Source of the DNA: Catonia carolina | Lineage: Eukaryota; Arthropoda; Insecta; Hemiptera; Achilidae | Direction of reading: 5' to 3' | NCBI GenBank assembly: GCA_035578175.1 | Contig: JAQMRL010000003.1 | Location: forward strand, 95,711,969-95,775,968 | Length of the DNA stretch: 64,000 nucleotides | Notes under the pieces: model-generated | The model's input: only the letters and a program-made list of their open reading frames with translations | Told to the model about the DNA's origin: nothing | Databases searched by the model: none | Shown: in pieces, positions 43,947 to 56,600 of the stretch | Layout of the letters: each line of letters opens with the position of its first letter | Position numbering within the stretch: the stretch's first letter is position 1 | Translations under genes and position numbers: made by a program

Positions 43947-45051
43947 ACAAATACAAAATTAACGATCAAATTGGGTGTATGTCAAAAGTTTACAGTTTCC
44001 GATAAAAAAAGAAACCTTAGATTGGGGATTTTTCGAATGAGTCAGTATTGTAACCGTGTAAGTTTAAGAAATAATATTTCCATTATTCAAGCAATGAGAC
44101 AATGGCTTTTTGGTCTACTTAATATAGATAACCTAATTCGTTACAATTTTAAGAATATTAATATACAGTTACTAGACCAATTAATTTTAAGTCAAAGTAG
44201 GTTATTTATAATACGATTATGATCAATTAATAAGAAATTTTAATTATGGAAAATTCATGAATTGTAATTAAAGTGGGGGTTCTTTTTATTTTCTATTAGA
44301 ACACGCCCTCTGGTAGTTGCCAAGTAACAAAATAACAAATAATTCATTATATTGGTTGCTTTAAAGGAAGCGAACTGCATAATAATTATATGCCTAAAAT
44401 TGTCTACGTCATTGGATATTACATCAGGAGATACAAACGTCACCATATAATTTGGCAATGAATTCTTAGATTTGATTTGAAGTTGACCAAAAGACCTATA
44501 AATAAAAAAGATAGCAAAAAAAAAATGGACAAGGTTGTTCATAATTTTTGAGACCTTTAACAAAAATTTGATTACAGTATCGAATCACATAACATATGCG
44601 AATTATATTTTAATATTGTAACCTAATTTTACATTCTAATAGTCTACAGAATCATTTAAAAAAATAGGGCCTGTATGTTATTATCTCGAAATATTTACAG
44701 TTCTTGAAGTTCCTGTAGCCTAGATTTATATTAAATATAAATATGTAATTATCTTAAAGTATATTAGATTTGTTGAATTATGTACCTTATTTAAACGTTT
44801 AAGATCACTTTTAATACTCACATTTAGCCTAAATATGTAAAAGAAAAGAACTCAGAAAATTATTTCTGTTTTTTTTTTTATAATTAAATCATTGTAACCA
44901 TTGCATTAGCTTATCAGTTGACGGTTTTGAACTGAAATTCTGATATAGGTGTTTTAAATTACAGATAAAACACTAAAAATTGTGCAATAAGTTATTCCAT
45001 AATTAGTTATTTTGTCTGCATTCACTTATAATTACGTGGAATCAAAGTCAC
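43947..45051. other. Intergenic DNA, nothing recognised
   Basis: Frames at 43941-44222 and 44255-44563 have no motif or family resemblance and are not called as genes. Confidence 0.4.
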
Positions 45052-45350
45052 CACTCAGTTGAAAGAGTATGCTTATCAGCATGCCAGGCCCTTCGAAAAG
45101 CACTCACTTTTCACCCTGCAAATGACACCTTCACTTTATTCACCTCAGGGTCTGGCTGTATAGTGAAATTCATTACTCTCAGAAGAGATAACTGTGACTA
45201 GTGTCTTTTACACCTCTACTTCTTCTGCTCTTAAATAGTTTAATCATATAATTGGCTGACTATGTGATAAGAAACAGAACTATTTTTGTAGCCCTGGAAC
45301 CAACAGATCGAGTGCAATTAATGTAACACTCCACCTGCCAGTTATGGGCA
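45052..45350 (+). repeat. Dispersed repeat R3 (copy e, 5'-truncated)
   Basis: Starts at the internal segment actcagttgaaagagtatgc, then cttatcagcatgccaggccc, ctctcagaagagataactgt and agccctggaaccaacagatc, and ends cactccacctgccagttatg. Confidence 0.75.
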
Positions 45351-45369
45351 AATTTATTCCTGTAGGGTA

Positions 45370-45600
45370 GTAACTCCATTTTTACCCTTTAAGTGGAAGT
45401 GGTCGTAATTAAAATGCATATTTTTCATAGGTATCACTTACAGAATACGGCATGCCGATTTTCAGAACTGTAGTTCTTTGGAAACGTATGTAAATAACGT
45501 GTATACTACTTCAGGGTTTTCATCCCGGTTTTTACTCCTTAGGTTCAAGTAATCGAGATGAAAATACTTACGTTTTTAAGTTCAACCCCTAATGAATACA
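45370..45600. repeat. Two diverged tandem units of about 137 bp
   Basis: atttttaccctttaagtgga (45388) and gtttttactccttaggttca (45526) begin two related blocks, each followed by a taattaaaatgcat / tgaaaatacttacg stretch. Such 'ttttaccccttagg' sequence is common in insect dispersed repeats. The family is not identified. Confidence 0.45.
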
Positions 45601-46576
45601 TATGTTTTTTAACTTATATTAGTAAAACCTACAGCTGTATATTTATTCAACCAGCAGTATTTATAATGTAGACTACGTGTTTAATGTCCTGTTTTCTTCT
45701 TGATTGAGGAAATCATCCAATGAGAAACCTTCGTCGCTGTTTCATGTAGGATCCATATTCCAGTATATAATTATCTTTTTTATCTCCTTTGTGGATATGT
45801 CACCGGAAAGTTAGAGAATTGGTGGTGAGTTAATGAGGTCTTTTATGTAGATTACATAGATTAAAGGAGATCTCCAAATTGAACTTTAATTTAATCGAAA
45901 TATTTCTAAAGGCCCTTAAGGTAACCGGTTCAAATTTAATTTCAACTTAAAATATACGTACTAATAGTAGGCTAATTTTATATCCCCCAGTGATGTATAT
46001 GCAACCCAATTCTAATGTAACCTCTCTTAAGTTAGCTACAAGTTTTTGCACAGAGTGAGCGCAGTTACTAGTACTTGAATAAATCGTTTAGCCTAATTGA
46101 TTTGATTCTTTTATGGATCAAGATGATAACTGATAACTTAATTTATTGGTATTCTCAGGTTATATGGATTTAATTTTTATTTAAATCGGAAAATTCCATT
46201 AAGTTACAAGTTTTATTAGCCATTTTCCTTTGTAAACAAATTATTGCTAGTGTATAAAACAATATTAAAACCCTTAAGGTTTGTGGGATTCAGCTGTGGG
46301 ATAAGACCTGTAATAGCGATATCTAAATATTACAACTATTACAGAATAGTTTTTCCGAAATATTGCCAACGCCCCTTGGTTTTTTGGAAAAATTGAAATG
46401 TACGATTACTAGCCTACCATAAGAAAGTAAATTAAACATTTAGTGATAAATATCGAGAAAAGTTGAACAATCACGTACTTACTGCATTTTTAGCAGTAAA
46501 TTCTTAAAATACGTATGTAGATGTGATGTAAAACGACTTATACGTCACCACCATATTTTAGATTTAAATTCGAGAA
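45601..46576. other. Intergenic DNA, nothing recognised
   Basis: No gene or known family member seen. Confidence 0.4.
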
Positions 46577-46912
46577 ACCCACCGGGTTGGTCTAGGGGTA
46601 ACGTCGTCGCCGCTAGTCAGCTGTTTAACAGCTGATTTTCAGAGACGAAGGTTCCTGGTTCAAATCCTAGTAAAAGGTAGTTGCATTTATACGGATTTTA
46701 ATACTAGACAGTGGTTACCGGTGTACTTTAATGGTTGGGTTTCAATTAACCATACTTTCTCAGGAATGGTCGGCCTGAGTCTGTACAAGACTACACTTCA
46801 TTTACATACCATACATATCATTCTCATCTCATTGGGTTATGGGGTTGCTTACTGTTCTAAATTGAACAGATTGTAACGTACACACATTAAGAATAAAAAA
46901 TAATAATAAAAA
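46577..46912 (+). repeat. SINE family 2 (copy b, full length)
   Basis: Head gggttggtctaggggtaacg with A-box character, hairpin cagctgtttaacagctg, B box GGTTCAAATCC (good match), then a body and the tail tctcattgggttatggggtt with an A-rich end. About 335 bp. It shows the empty site for MITE M1 (ttaatactagacagtggt). Confidence 0.85.
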
Positions 46913-46934
46913 AATCGAGAAATTAATAGTACCT

Positions 46935-47254
46935 AACCCACTGGGTTGGACTAGTGATAAAGTCTTCGAATCATCAGTTTAACAGCTGATTTACGGAGAC
47001 AAAATTTCTGTGGTTCATATCCTAGGTAGTTTTTTTTACGGATTTGAATAATTACTAGACAGTGGTTACCGGTGTACTTTGATGGTTGGAGTTCAATTAA
47101 CCATACATTTTCAGGAATGTTCAGCCTGCGTTTGGTCAAGACTACACCTCATTTACACGTCATACAAATCACTCTTGTCTCATTGAGTCATGAGATTGCT
47201 TATTGTTCTTAAATTTAACAGATTGCAACGTTTACACATTAGGGATAAAAAAGA
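46935..47254 (+). repeat. SINE family 2 (copy c)
   Basis: A direct neighbour of copy b in the same orientation. The B box is degraded (tggttcatatcc) and the tail is tctcattgagtcatgagatt. Confidence 0.85.
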
Positions 47255-47282
47255 AAAAGTAGCCCACTACCAAGACCCAAAA

Positions 47283-47455
47283 AAATAATGGCTGTAAAAT
47301 GATATTGATGTAGTGGTCAGTGCTACTTACTTTTATACCAAAGATCTCTGGTTCGATTCCCGGTCAGGTCTGGTATTTACCGTCTTTATAACACCTCCTA
47401 TCATTACCTACGCATAACCCAAGGCTTGTGTAGGGACTATAACATAATAAAACAT
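47283..47455 (+). repeat. SINE family 3 (single tRNA-headed copy)
   Basis: tgatgtagtggtcagtgcta fits a Pol III A box and ggttcgattcccggtcaggt contains a perfect B box (GGTTCGATTCC). The body (cataacccaaggcttgtgta) differs from SINE-1 and SINE-2. It ends in an A-rich stretch. A functional tRNA is excluded because the arms do not pair. Confidence 0.65.
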
Positions 47456-48924
47456 AATTAATGTAAGCCTGAATATTTATAGAAGGGATGTTGCAAGACT
47501 CCCTCTTTTTAAACATCATTTTTTACTATAAACATCACTTTTTATACTATTTATATAGTTCATTTACAATTAGATAAATTAAAAAATGAGTTTAATTTAA
47601 AATTAATTGTTTTTAAAAATCGGAAAACGGGTTTCAATTGTTTATCTCAAAGAGTTAGTAATAATGTCCAAGATAGGTCTACCACTTCGTTTTTAATTTA
47701 TCTAATAATAAGTAAGTTATATAGTAATATAAATATTTTAATTATCTATATTTTTTGTTTAGTTTAACCGGAATTAATTATAATTAATTTTTAGAAATGT
47801 CTCATTTGTTTACTTAGGTTAGAAATTTATTATAAAGAAAAAAAATACGTGTTGTCGGGCAGATAATATTTTCTTTTCATTGACAACAATAATGAAATAA
47901 TTTAGTAATTTATTACATGTAAGATAAATAAGAATACGGATAAATATATTTTATAAGAAGAATAATAATAACTAAGAAAGAAAAAACTGGGTATAATCAG
48001 TTTTTGTTTAGTTATTTCTAGTCTATCTATTTGATGTTCGGTCAAGGGTTAGAACGTATTGTGATACGCCATCTGTAAGGTTATCTTAGGGCAACTGCAG
48101 CCAACAGTTTTCAACCGCAACGCTCTGGCTAATTGGACTGCCATAAACAACATAATAGCTCAACCATGCCGAACCATGTGCCTTACAATATTACACTTTA
48201 TTCTAATGGCCCATTATTTGATCAATAATCGACTACATTTACACGATATATTAGCCGCTTAAATTGTATCCTTTGAACCTAATAACTTTATAACGTGAAA
48301 TAACACATAAAAGATACATTCGGTTTTATTTACTTTACTTTTTTTGTTTCATTAGGTTAGTACCTTACAGTAGCTATAAAGACGTCAATAAAGCATTCTC
48401 ATGTACTGTTAATTTTAAAATTAAGTTAGTAAAACTACTCTATTTTTATAAATTCTATACTCAGTATAAATAAAAATGACTACAAAATCTTTGTAGTCTT
48501 TGAAGGTCTTTGAATACAAAATTAAGAAAGAGATGACTACAATATTACGGACACTTAATGAGATTTAAGGACACAAACAACGAGACTTACAAACAAATCA
48601 ATAGCCAAGAAGGACTTTTGAGAGTTTAATAAGCTATGTTTGTGAGGAATCTCAAGGAGGGTGATTGGAAAGACAAAAGACGATGGGCTGTAGGAAGTAG
48701 AGGAATCTGTTAGACCCAGCGAAGAACCATATCATTGGTTTTTTTTCAAGTTTTGCAGCCTTATAAAGAGAAGACCGTAGATGGAGAATCGAGATTGGTG
48801 CAGGAGGAAGGTAAACCCACATGAAACAACGCAAGTACATTCAACTTATGACGCTAAACGTGCCCATTTGTGTTATTCTATTGAATTGCATCGACATCTC
48901 CCAGGAGAGAGTAGTGCGATATCA
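47456..48924. other. Intergenic DNA, nothing recognised
   Basis: No coding or family repeat seen. Confidence 0.4.
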
Positions 48925-49270
48925 TGGCTTATGGCTTGATAGACGATAACTTGGAAGCATCATTGGTGTACAGAACGTTTGGAATTAAACCACTACCAGA
49001 AGCTGCTATTTTGCTTGATCCTCAATCATTTTAATTAAAATTTAATTTACCTCGGTCAAAATTGAACATCCGTTCCGTAATCGTAATATACAAAACCCTT
49101 TTGCGATCAACTTGGACTGATGGTATCCAGCGCTTAAGAGCAGCATCAAAAAGTTATGTAAAATTGATCCAGGCCTTTCAGTCAGAACTCCTACACTTTA
49201 CTTATTGTACTCCCTTTCATGTCTAATTCTTTACATGCCATCTCCTCCAAGAAAATTTTCAATTATCTTG
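48925..49270 (+). pseudogene. Jockey-type LINE, RT C-terminal relic
   Basis: The plus strand reads, with frame changes, LTWKHHWCTERLELNHYQKL, then IYKTLLRSTWTDGIQRLRAA, SKSYVKLIQAFQSELLHF and TPFHVSN. Jockey-clade members read LTWKKHI..KR.-L, IYKTLLRPIWTYGIQLWGTA, S-SNIEIIQRFQSK and NAPWYVSN. All stages of decay are visible and no catalytic motif remains. Confidence 0.75.
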
Positions 49271-52200
49271 GCAATAATGATCCTAGATGCAACAGCTCTA
49301 AATAAATCAGTTCAGTGCACCTAAACTACTTTCTCAAGTTGTTCAGCCAGGATATAATATACGTCTTCTTTCACGACCACTCTTGGCCATAATTTCCCCC
49401 TGAGTTAATACCTGGAGTTCGGACTCAAGTATTACAATTTTCGTATTTTTAGAGTTCTTACCACCTCCTTATCCTTCTCCATAATTTTAAGAACAACCTC
49501 CTCTCGTGACACAACCCACCCAGCTCAACCACAAAATCGTACGATACGACCACATTTTAAACGCCTCCATTTATCAATAGGTAATGTTCATCTTCAAGGT
49601 CCAGACCTACAACTTCAATGCTCAATTCTATCTTTTATTTCTTCATTTCAGTCCTTTATTCTAATTGACAATTGTTCCCAAATATTTATATTCTTTAGAC
49701 CCTTTCATGAATTTCATCTCAAAATCAAGGTTTACTACAACTTTTATTGTGTTCTTGAAATCACCATGAACGTAGTAGTTTATCATTCAACATGTTCATT
49801 CAACCCTTTCATGTACAAAATAATAAACCCCCACAACTAATTCCGACTGTAAAAGACTAATCATGTCATTCTACAGTAGATTTCACGATAGACTAAATAA
49901 CAATCTAAACCGAGGTAGTCCGTGATCTAGCTGTAAGGAACTACTCAATCGTAGGATGCTGAAGTCTAAAGTAGAAATAGAGTAGAGGTCTCTTGGTCCA
50001 TAAAGAAAATAATATTTATAGTTCCTCTCGGAAAGTTACTTCAAGTAATTGCAATAGATTCAATAAAATGAAGTAGATGAATTTGGGAAAAGTTTGTTCG
50101 TTATAAAATTTTTAAATCGGGGCTGATGCTCAATTTAAAAAATATGTCTTTCTACTGGCCCCATAAATTTCCAATTCCAATTATGATTTTTGTTGTGTAA
50201 GCAGTAAAAAAATTAATCGTAATGTTCAAAGTCATTTACGGAGTTTATACTGACTATACTGTTTATACTGAATAGAACAGCTTTTTGGTCACTGTTTTAA
50301 ATGTTTGCTTAGTTCAATGTAGTCAACAAAATATTTTGAATTAGAAACCACGTAGTTACAGCGTGAGAAATTTCATGCTGGGAGACGGAAACTTAATATT
50401 TTTGTACTAATCTGCATCAGTATAATAAACTAAACAGTTAAAGAAAATTAGTTAATATGTTTTAAGTCAAAAAGTTTAATAAATTAATTACTACTCAGTT
50501 TATTTTATAAAATTAATTGACATGTTCACATCACTCGTTACGGGTAGATAGTACTTTCATAATCGTACAGTATATCGGCTACGATAACGTCGTTAAAATC
50601 AAGAAGTGACTTATAGCAAATAAATAACGAAAATCTTCGACGCTTTGAAATTACATAACTCTTAAATTATTCGATTTGCAGTTATTAGCTTTTTTTAGCT
50701 TTGCGAATCTCAAAAAGGAGCAAAGAGAGAATAATTGCGAGGCTTATCTAGAGATACATCAATTCATGATGGTAGTTTTTGAATATTAAGTGAGCTATCT
50801 GGAGGTAAGTCACTTCGTGATGGTCCTTTGAAAGCAAAATGAAAATATGATAAAATCCTATCCTATCAAAAGTGACTTCAAAGCCAGTCTACGCTGTCGA
50901 AAGTAAATAATTTAATAATAACTAACTATAATCAAATCACCTAGTAGTATATTTCTAAGTATATTAAAGTAATCTATTTACTTAGTGGGTACGAAAAAAC
51001 AAGTCGTTAAGGTGAAATTAAAAATGTATTCTTCCTGTAATAATTACATTATCTCCATGTGACTCTTATCGCTACGACCCGTGTATCACTTTGCAGAATC
51101 CGTATTATTTTGTCATTCAAGATTAATAAACCATAATAACGCAATATTAATTCGGATTAATAAATGTTTCTGATTAAAATAAGTATCATATACAAAGTTT
51201 TATTTACATTAAACAACGATATAAAGGACAAATTTCTTGAAAATGATGTCGTCAATATAGGCCTACATATAAAAAGAGAATAAAATTGAGTAGACGAAAA
51301 GAAATAAGAAGTCCAAAATGAAATCATACAAATAACAGTGTGCAAAATACCATGAAAGAGACAGTATTTTATGGTTTGGAACTGGTAGAAATTGCTTTGG
51401 TAAAGCAAAACGTAGACCAAACACTATTGTGTTAAAACAAGTAAAAAAATCAATAAGTTTTTATGACAAATAAAAATTATAAAAAAAGTCTCTCAGTCAT
51501 AGTAATGGTACGTTTACTTCTAAATGTCTTTATTATTGAGGTACATGTATATATTATATTAGTAAATAATAATGCACAATATTAACAAAATGTGTTAAGT
51601 AGGTATACTGTAATTTTGGCAATAATCCTACATAGCCTATTATTACTATTTTTCATCTCACGACTTTAAAATTTGGGTTCTAAATAATAAACTGATCAAC
51701 TCCCCAAAATAAAATATGTCTGACTTTTCTTCTTTTTTTAAGAAGGCCTTACAGATTTATCCACTTTTCCTATCGTCTTCTGCCTTACCAGTCATCCTCC
51801 TTGTGATTCCTCGTTAACATAGTGTACTAAACTCCTTATAACCACGTTTTCTCTTAGAATTGACTCAGCGACAGCTTCAGCCCTGACAAATGATGATGAT
51901 AGTGACGGCTGTCACCAGCCTACTCATAAGAATTCATCCAGAAAATTTTCTTAGACATTCACACTCCAACGTTAACATTTAACCTAAAAGAAGTAACCTT
52001 GCTAATCTGAGTAACCTAGGCAGTGCCGGCCCTAGGTCATTTTCTAGTGTAAGCATACAGTATTTTCTCCCCTTCTCAATACAATCACTGAAAAATAAAA
52101 GGTAGAAGGTAGGGGTGAATAGAACAGATAAAAGAGTTACCTAACAAACCAAAAGTTTATTATTAGACCTATATTATTAAGTTCATATAGTTACATTACA

Positions 52201-52284
52201 TAGAATTAATCACAAATTAACTTGAGCACTTTAAAAATTAAAAATACATTTTTCTGGCTTTCAATTTTTAAAATTTGTGTAGTA
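49271..52284. other. Intergenic DNA, mostly unrecognised
   Basis: No gene seen. At about 52022 cagtgccggccctaggtcat resembles the ends of some hAT elements, but no partner terminus was found. Two related stretches near 50755-50825 (tcaattcatgatggtagttt / tcacttcgtgatggtccttt) may be an old tandem. Confidence 0.35.
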
Positions 52285-53647
52285 CAGGGTGTTGTATTAA
52301 GAACGCAACCCTATGTTAAAAGCCACAATCTACGGCATATTTTTATTTTCCGTACTTTACAAATTATTAATTAATCTAAATTATTATTTCACAAATAAAT
52401 AGAAAATTGCAATGAATTAAACCTTTTATGTTTACAGTAGATGTTCGAAGTGATTTCCAGCAACTTCAATACAGATAAGAATTCGTTTAATGACATTTGC
52501 AGCAACTTTTCTTAAAGTCTGTTCACTAATGCTTGAAATCGCACTTGTAATGTTAGTTTTTATTTCATCGATCGTATGAGGTATTTTTTTTGTAAACTTT
52601 ACCTTTTAAAGAACCTCATAGGAAAAAGTCTGTTGGTGTAAGATCTGGGGATCTCGGAGGCCACAAATCTTTCGATACTAAGCGCTGATTAAAAAAATCC
52701 CGTAGCATTGCTAGCGTTTCATTTTCAGTATGGCATGTAGCGTTGTCCTGTTGAAACCAACAATTTCGGTCATCCAAATTCAACAATGAAATGAACTGTT
52801 GGATTAAATCACTATAAACTACACTGTTTACAGTACTGCCAAAAAATAACGGCTCTTTTATACGGCGGCAGGAAATTGCACACCAAACACCAATTTTCAG
52901 TGAGTGCAATGATTTTCATGGAAAGCGTGAGGATTTGTTGCACTCCATATTCTACAGTTTTGACTATTCACATAGCCATTTAAATGAAACCTAGCCTCAT
53001 CACTAAAATAAAAATGATCCGACAATTAACTGAATACCATTTTCTTCAACCAAAGATCAAAACCACCGACAATATTGTAATCGTTTCTGATGGTCTGTAG
53101 CTTTCAGTTCATGAGTAACGCCAACGCGATAAGGATGCAAATGTAACTTTTTCGTAGCTCTGAAAACAGTAGTTAATGTTAGCCCAGCTTGCGATGATAA
53201 TCTTCTAAGTGATTTTTAGGTGATTGAGTCAAACGATTTTTCAAATCTTCGAGAATTCCGCGGTTACCTTTGTTGCCTGGCGAGGTGGTGTCTCATCGAG
53301 TACACTCCCAGTTCTACGAAATTTATTTATCAAACGCAATATTGACGATTTATTCGGAACGGCAGAACGGGGAAATTTCAACTGAAACTTATCTTGCACA
53401 CATTTGTAAGATTTACTCGCTATGTAAGTCTCTACAATAAACACGCATTCTTCCTTGGAAAAAACCACTGCTGACACAATGACGACTGCTGTTACCACAC
53501 TAACGCTTGACTGGAATATTTTAACTGTCTTAGGTAGTTGGCCTTGAGTACACTGTTGCTAACATACCGATTGGGGGACAGAAAATTTACCGATGTATTA
53601 CTTCTATCTTCTTATAATCAGGGTTGCGTCCATAATAAAACACCCGT
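52285..53647 (-). mobile_element. Tc1/mariner-superfamily element with TIRs, decayed
   Basis: 1363 bp. Ends cagggtgttgtattaagaac (left) and, reversed, acgggtgttttattatggac (right), both continuing gcaaccct, about 31 bp TIRs, flanked by TA (52283-52284; 53648-53649). Full length for the superfamily, but its transposase is broken. Confidence 0.85.
52615..53498 (-). pseudogene. Transposase of Tc1/mariner superfamily, spacing DD38D
   Basis: Minus strand. N-terminus with VFSKEECVFIVETYIASKSY and KFPRSAVPNKSSILRLINKF (helix-turn-helix domain that precedes this DDE group), a decayed middle with stops and frameshifts (53240-52915), FSDEARFHLNGYVNSQN (first Asp), KIGVWCAISCRRIKEPLFF, CWFQQDNATCHT (second Asp) and DLWPPRSPDLTPTDFF (third Asp). 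38 residues separate the second and third Asp, unlike 34 in mariner. The stop codons make it inactive. Confidence 0.85.
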
Positions 53648-53654
53648 TAGTAAG

Positions 53655-53890
53655 TCTATTTCCATTTCATTCAACAACTCGGTCGGCGGTGGCGCCCCCT
53701 TAACGCACGGCGTAGTTTGCTTATAGCTCGGGCCGCCTTTAAACCCAGAGAAAGGTTCGGGTAACCAAACCCAGCGGGAAGTTGGATCGTTGAGCCGATT
53801 TGTGTTGGGGGCTGGGATTCATCTTTGGTTAATTCTTGAAACTTGATGGTCCATGTTGATCCAAAACGTCTCAAGAGTTATTGTCGTAGG
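53655..53890. other. GC-rich segment of unknown origin
   Basis: Much richer in G+C than its surroundings (ggtcggcggtggcgccccct; ggtaaccaaacccagcggga). It abuts the right TA of the transposon. An open frame of 67 codons on the minus strand has no recognisable motif. It may be part of an older repeat into which the transposon inserted. Confidence 0.35.
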
Positions 53891-54019
53891 AGGACATGAA
53901 GTAAATAAAGATAGGAAGCATTGAATTATAACATTTGTGAGGCAATTTGTTTTTGAATTCACAAGTAAGTCGATTATGTTCTGTAACCAAAACTATTAAC
54001 TAATAATATCCATTATAAG

Positions 54020-54660
54020 TAACAAGCAAGTAAATTAACCAAATGCAATATCTGAAAACAATGGAGAGGAAAATTCTTCGTAAAATTTACGGTGCAAACA
54101 TTATAGAAACTGGAGAAAGAACGATGAAATAAACCATACTAAACACTTTAAAAAGATATTTCAGATTTTAAAAGATATAACCGTAAAAAGAAGAGAATAA
54201 TTTTTGGACTCATGAAACGCATGAAAACAACCGGTTAAACAAGAATATTTTAAACATTTGCAGCGGAAAAAACAAAACCAACTTAAATCACAAACAACAG
54301 GATCTAGGATTTGACGGAAATGAATTTGGCTGCATCGATGACGAACAGTTCAGAAGGAAATTTTATGGAATAGCAATTCCTGTGGTGATTAAAAAACAAC
54401 CAAAGAGAAACGGAAAATTCTAGAAGAAGCGAAATAGTTCAGATCAGAAAATATTGGAAAGAAGGATATGAAAGAAAGAAAAACACCAAAAAAGACAGGA
54501 CTTTTGAAAGCAGCTAAAAAAGAAAATCCGATAGAATTAAGACTTAGGCCTATTGCGGAGAAAGATCATTTAAAGAAGGTAAAAATCCGGATGAGAAATT
54601 ATAGGAAGGAGGGGAAAGTCAACGTTGTTACCAAGAATTCCGTTGCGAATAAATTCTTGT
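54020..54660 (+). pseudogene. LINE C-terminal relic (KERKILRKILG type)
   Basis: Frames read MQYLKTMERKILRKIYGAN, then NRLNKNILNICSGKNKTN, an acidic stretch and a very basic C-terminus (RKTPKKTGLLKAAKKEN). It is homologous to 24355-24840 and 27944-28290. Many stops, inactive. Confidence 0.65.
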
Positions 54661-55793
54661 AAAAAAAAAATATACTTTTATATTGTTTTCTTTTTAAAGA
54701 AAGTAATAAATTAAGCAATCATAAACTTGTCTTCTTGCCAAATAAATTTGTTTCGAACTTAGGTGTACGTGATAAGTTGTTAAGTTTAAATAGCAAATTA
54801 ATATTTATTAGTAATTTCATGGTCATTTCTGAGGTTAACTTGAATTGTTTCCGCCAATATACTGTGAAAGAATGTGTCGGTTGTTGGCTATGGTAACTGT
54901 TTTACAAAACAACGGAGCTGAAATTAAGCGGTCGCTATGGCGTATCTTATGCTATAACTAACCTATTGCTGTCGCTAAAAATGCAATCTAGGGCGGTTTC
55001 TGTTGTGTTTTTTTCTTCTTCGTAACAAATGTTTGATCGTTGGCATATTCTTTTTATACGGACCATTAACAATGTTTAATCACGCACTCTACAGTAAATA
55101 CAAAATTCAATTAAATTAAATTCAGCGGTGTCCTCAAGAAAAAGGTGAATTATTTAGCCTACTTTATAATGAAGTAGGCACACACCATACAGTTCTACAA
55201 TTTTTTATGAGCCTTAAAAAATTACGATACTTACAATGTTTAGTTCTCGATATTTTTCTTTTTTAAATTTTTCAAGGAACTTCATCAGATTGTTTTACCT
55301 TTATAAAATTCCTAATCATTGCTACTTTTTTATAAAAATAATGTAGGATAGCACGTAGGGACCAGACGGTAGCCTACCTTAACCAGTAGGCCTACCTACC
55401 AGTAGTTTTGGGTGTTTAAGTTACATTACGTCAAAATCCAGTACTTTCTCTTTATATATAGCCTACAACGATAGATAATACATAATACATTGACACTACC
55501 TTAGAACTTTAATAGTTTTTTTGAAAAACCTTCACATACCTGAAGATCTTCTCTGAGAACGAAGAGTGAATTAAATAGATTTTTTTTATTAATGATGTAC
55601 ATACAATATTGTACTACACATTCTATACTGTACTGTGATAATATCGAAAAGGAAAGAGTATTCGAAAATTTCCGGAAGTCCGAGACTTGAAAAATGTTAA
55701 CGTGGTAAATAATAATAAGAGTAATAATAGATTTCCAAGAAATAGGCTAAACGGTTTTTATAGTAAAGGTAGGCCTGGCTATTGTTTAGTTAT
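54661..55793. other. Intergenic DNA, nothing recognised
   Basis: A+T-rich. Contains the octamer TAGGCCTA at 55387. No gene. Confidence 0.4.
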
Positions 55794-56335
55794 TGTGAAA
55801 TACCTATTTGATATGCGGGTACCTATTTAGATAATTGGCCTTTTTGTAACACCTTCAATCCTAATTTGTTTACAGTTGTTAAGATTTATCCAGAAGCCGT
55901 CAAAAGGATTTTGTATTTTATTATTATATAAAAACTCTCTGTCTTTCTCAAAATCTCCATTGATCTACCTATATATGCGACGCGAGTTATTCAGTCAGTC
56001 AGTTCCGTTTTTGTCTGTGAACCAGTGAGTGAATTGTAACAGTGCGTTTGAAAAGTCGACGTTATTGTGAATTTCTGTGTATTTTTAAACGTTATTTCTG
56101 TATCTTTTGTAAGTAGTATATTGTTTTTATAAGTTGTTTATTGTTATTAGTAATTATAAATTAGTTTGTTACTCATTATCAGTAATTTAATTGTAATTCA
56201 CTTGTAGATTTTAGTCACTTTATTTTGTAATTTTTTTTATTTGTAGGCTAATAAATACTTGTAATTTTAAACTTTAGTGTGTTTATTATTTAATTTACCC
56301 AGATCCAGAAACGGATATTAGAGATAAATGTCACA
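55794..56335 (+). mobile_element. Solo LTR (LTR family 1, copy A)
   Basis: 542 bp with inverted 5 bp ends TGTGA...TCACA. Promoter-like features: TATATAAAA at about 55925, then TCAGT repeats (attcagtcagtcagttcc, about 55990), the arthropod initiator. A poly-A signal in ggctaataaatacttg follows at about 56250. It is homologous to 9969-10510 on the other strand. No internal retroelement sequence adjoins it. Neither copy shows a clear target duplication. Confidence 0.8.
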
Positions 56336-56394
56336 GTACTATACATAAAATTATTTACAACTGTTTTATACATAGACTACAACTATTAAATTTG

Positions 56395-56600
56395 AGGATT
56401 TCGATGGTGGCTGAAAATTTGACGTGAATATCTTAAGGGAGAACAGTACTCAGTAGTAAGACTCTCACGGGTTTTTTCCATTTTTTTACAAGATATCTTT
56501 ACTCCATCGTCTATGAAGTCGACGTGAAGAATTACTGGGTAAATGTGTCATGTAGAGGTTTCGTATGAATCGGTTTTCATTTTTAGGAGGTTTCCGTTTA
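56395..56600 (+). repeat. Diverged direct repeat, unit X1
   Basis: Shares acttaaggaag/cttaagggaga..., actcagtagtaagact and tactccat...tctgtgaag with 57255-57385. Its later part (agaggtttcgtatgaatcgg) matches the centre of the palindrome at 57700. Confidence 0.6.

Noticed and set aside
51157..51420. 87-codon hydrophobic open frame
   Set aside because: A+T-rich DNA readily yields Phe/Ile/Leu-rich frames; no family resemblance or gene structure.
53671..53874. 67-codon frame in the GC-rich segment as a gene
   Set aside because: No motif, no splice context and biased composition; chance open frame in GC-rich DNA is enough.
55794..56335. TATA box and TCAGT initiator as a host gene promoter
   Set aside because: The same block recurs at 9969-10510 with LTR-type ends, so it is a retrotransposon promoter.
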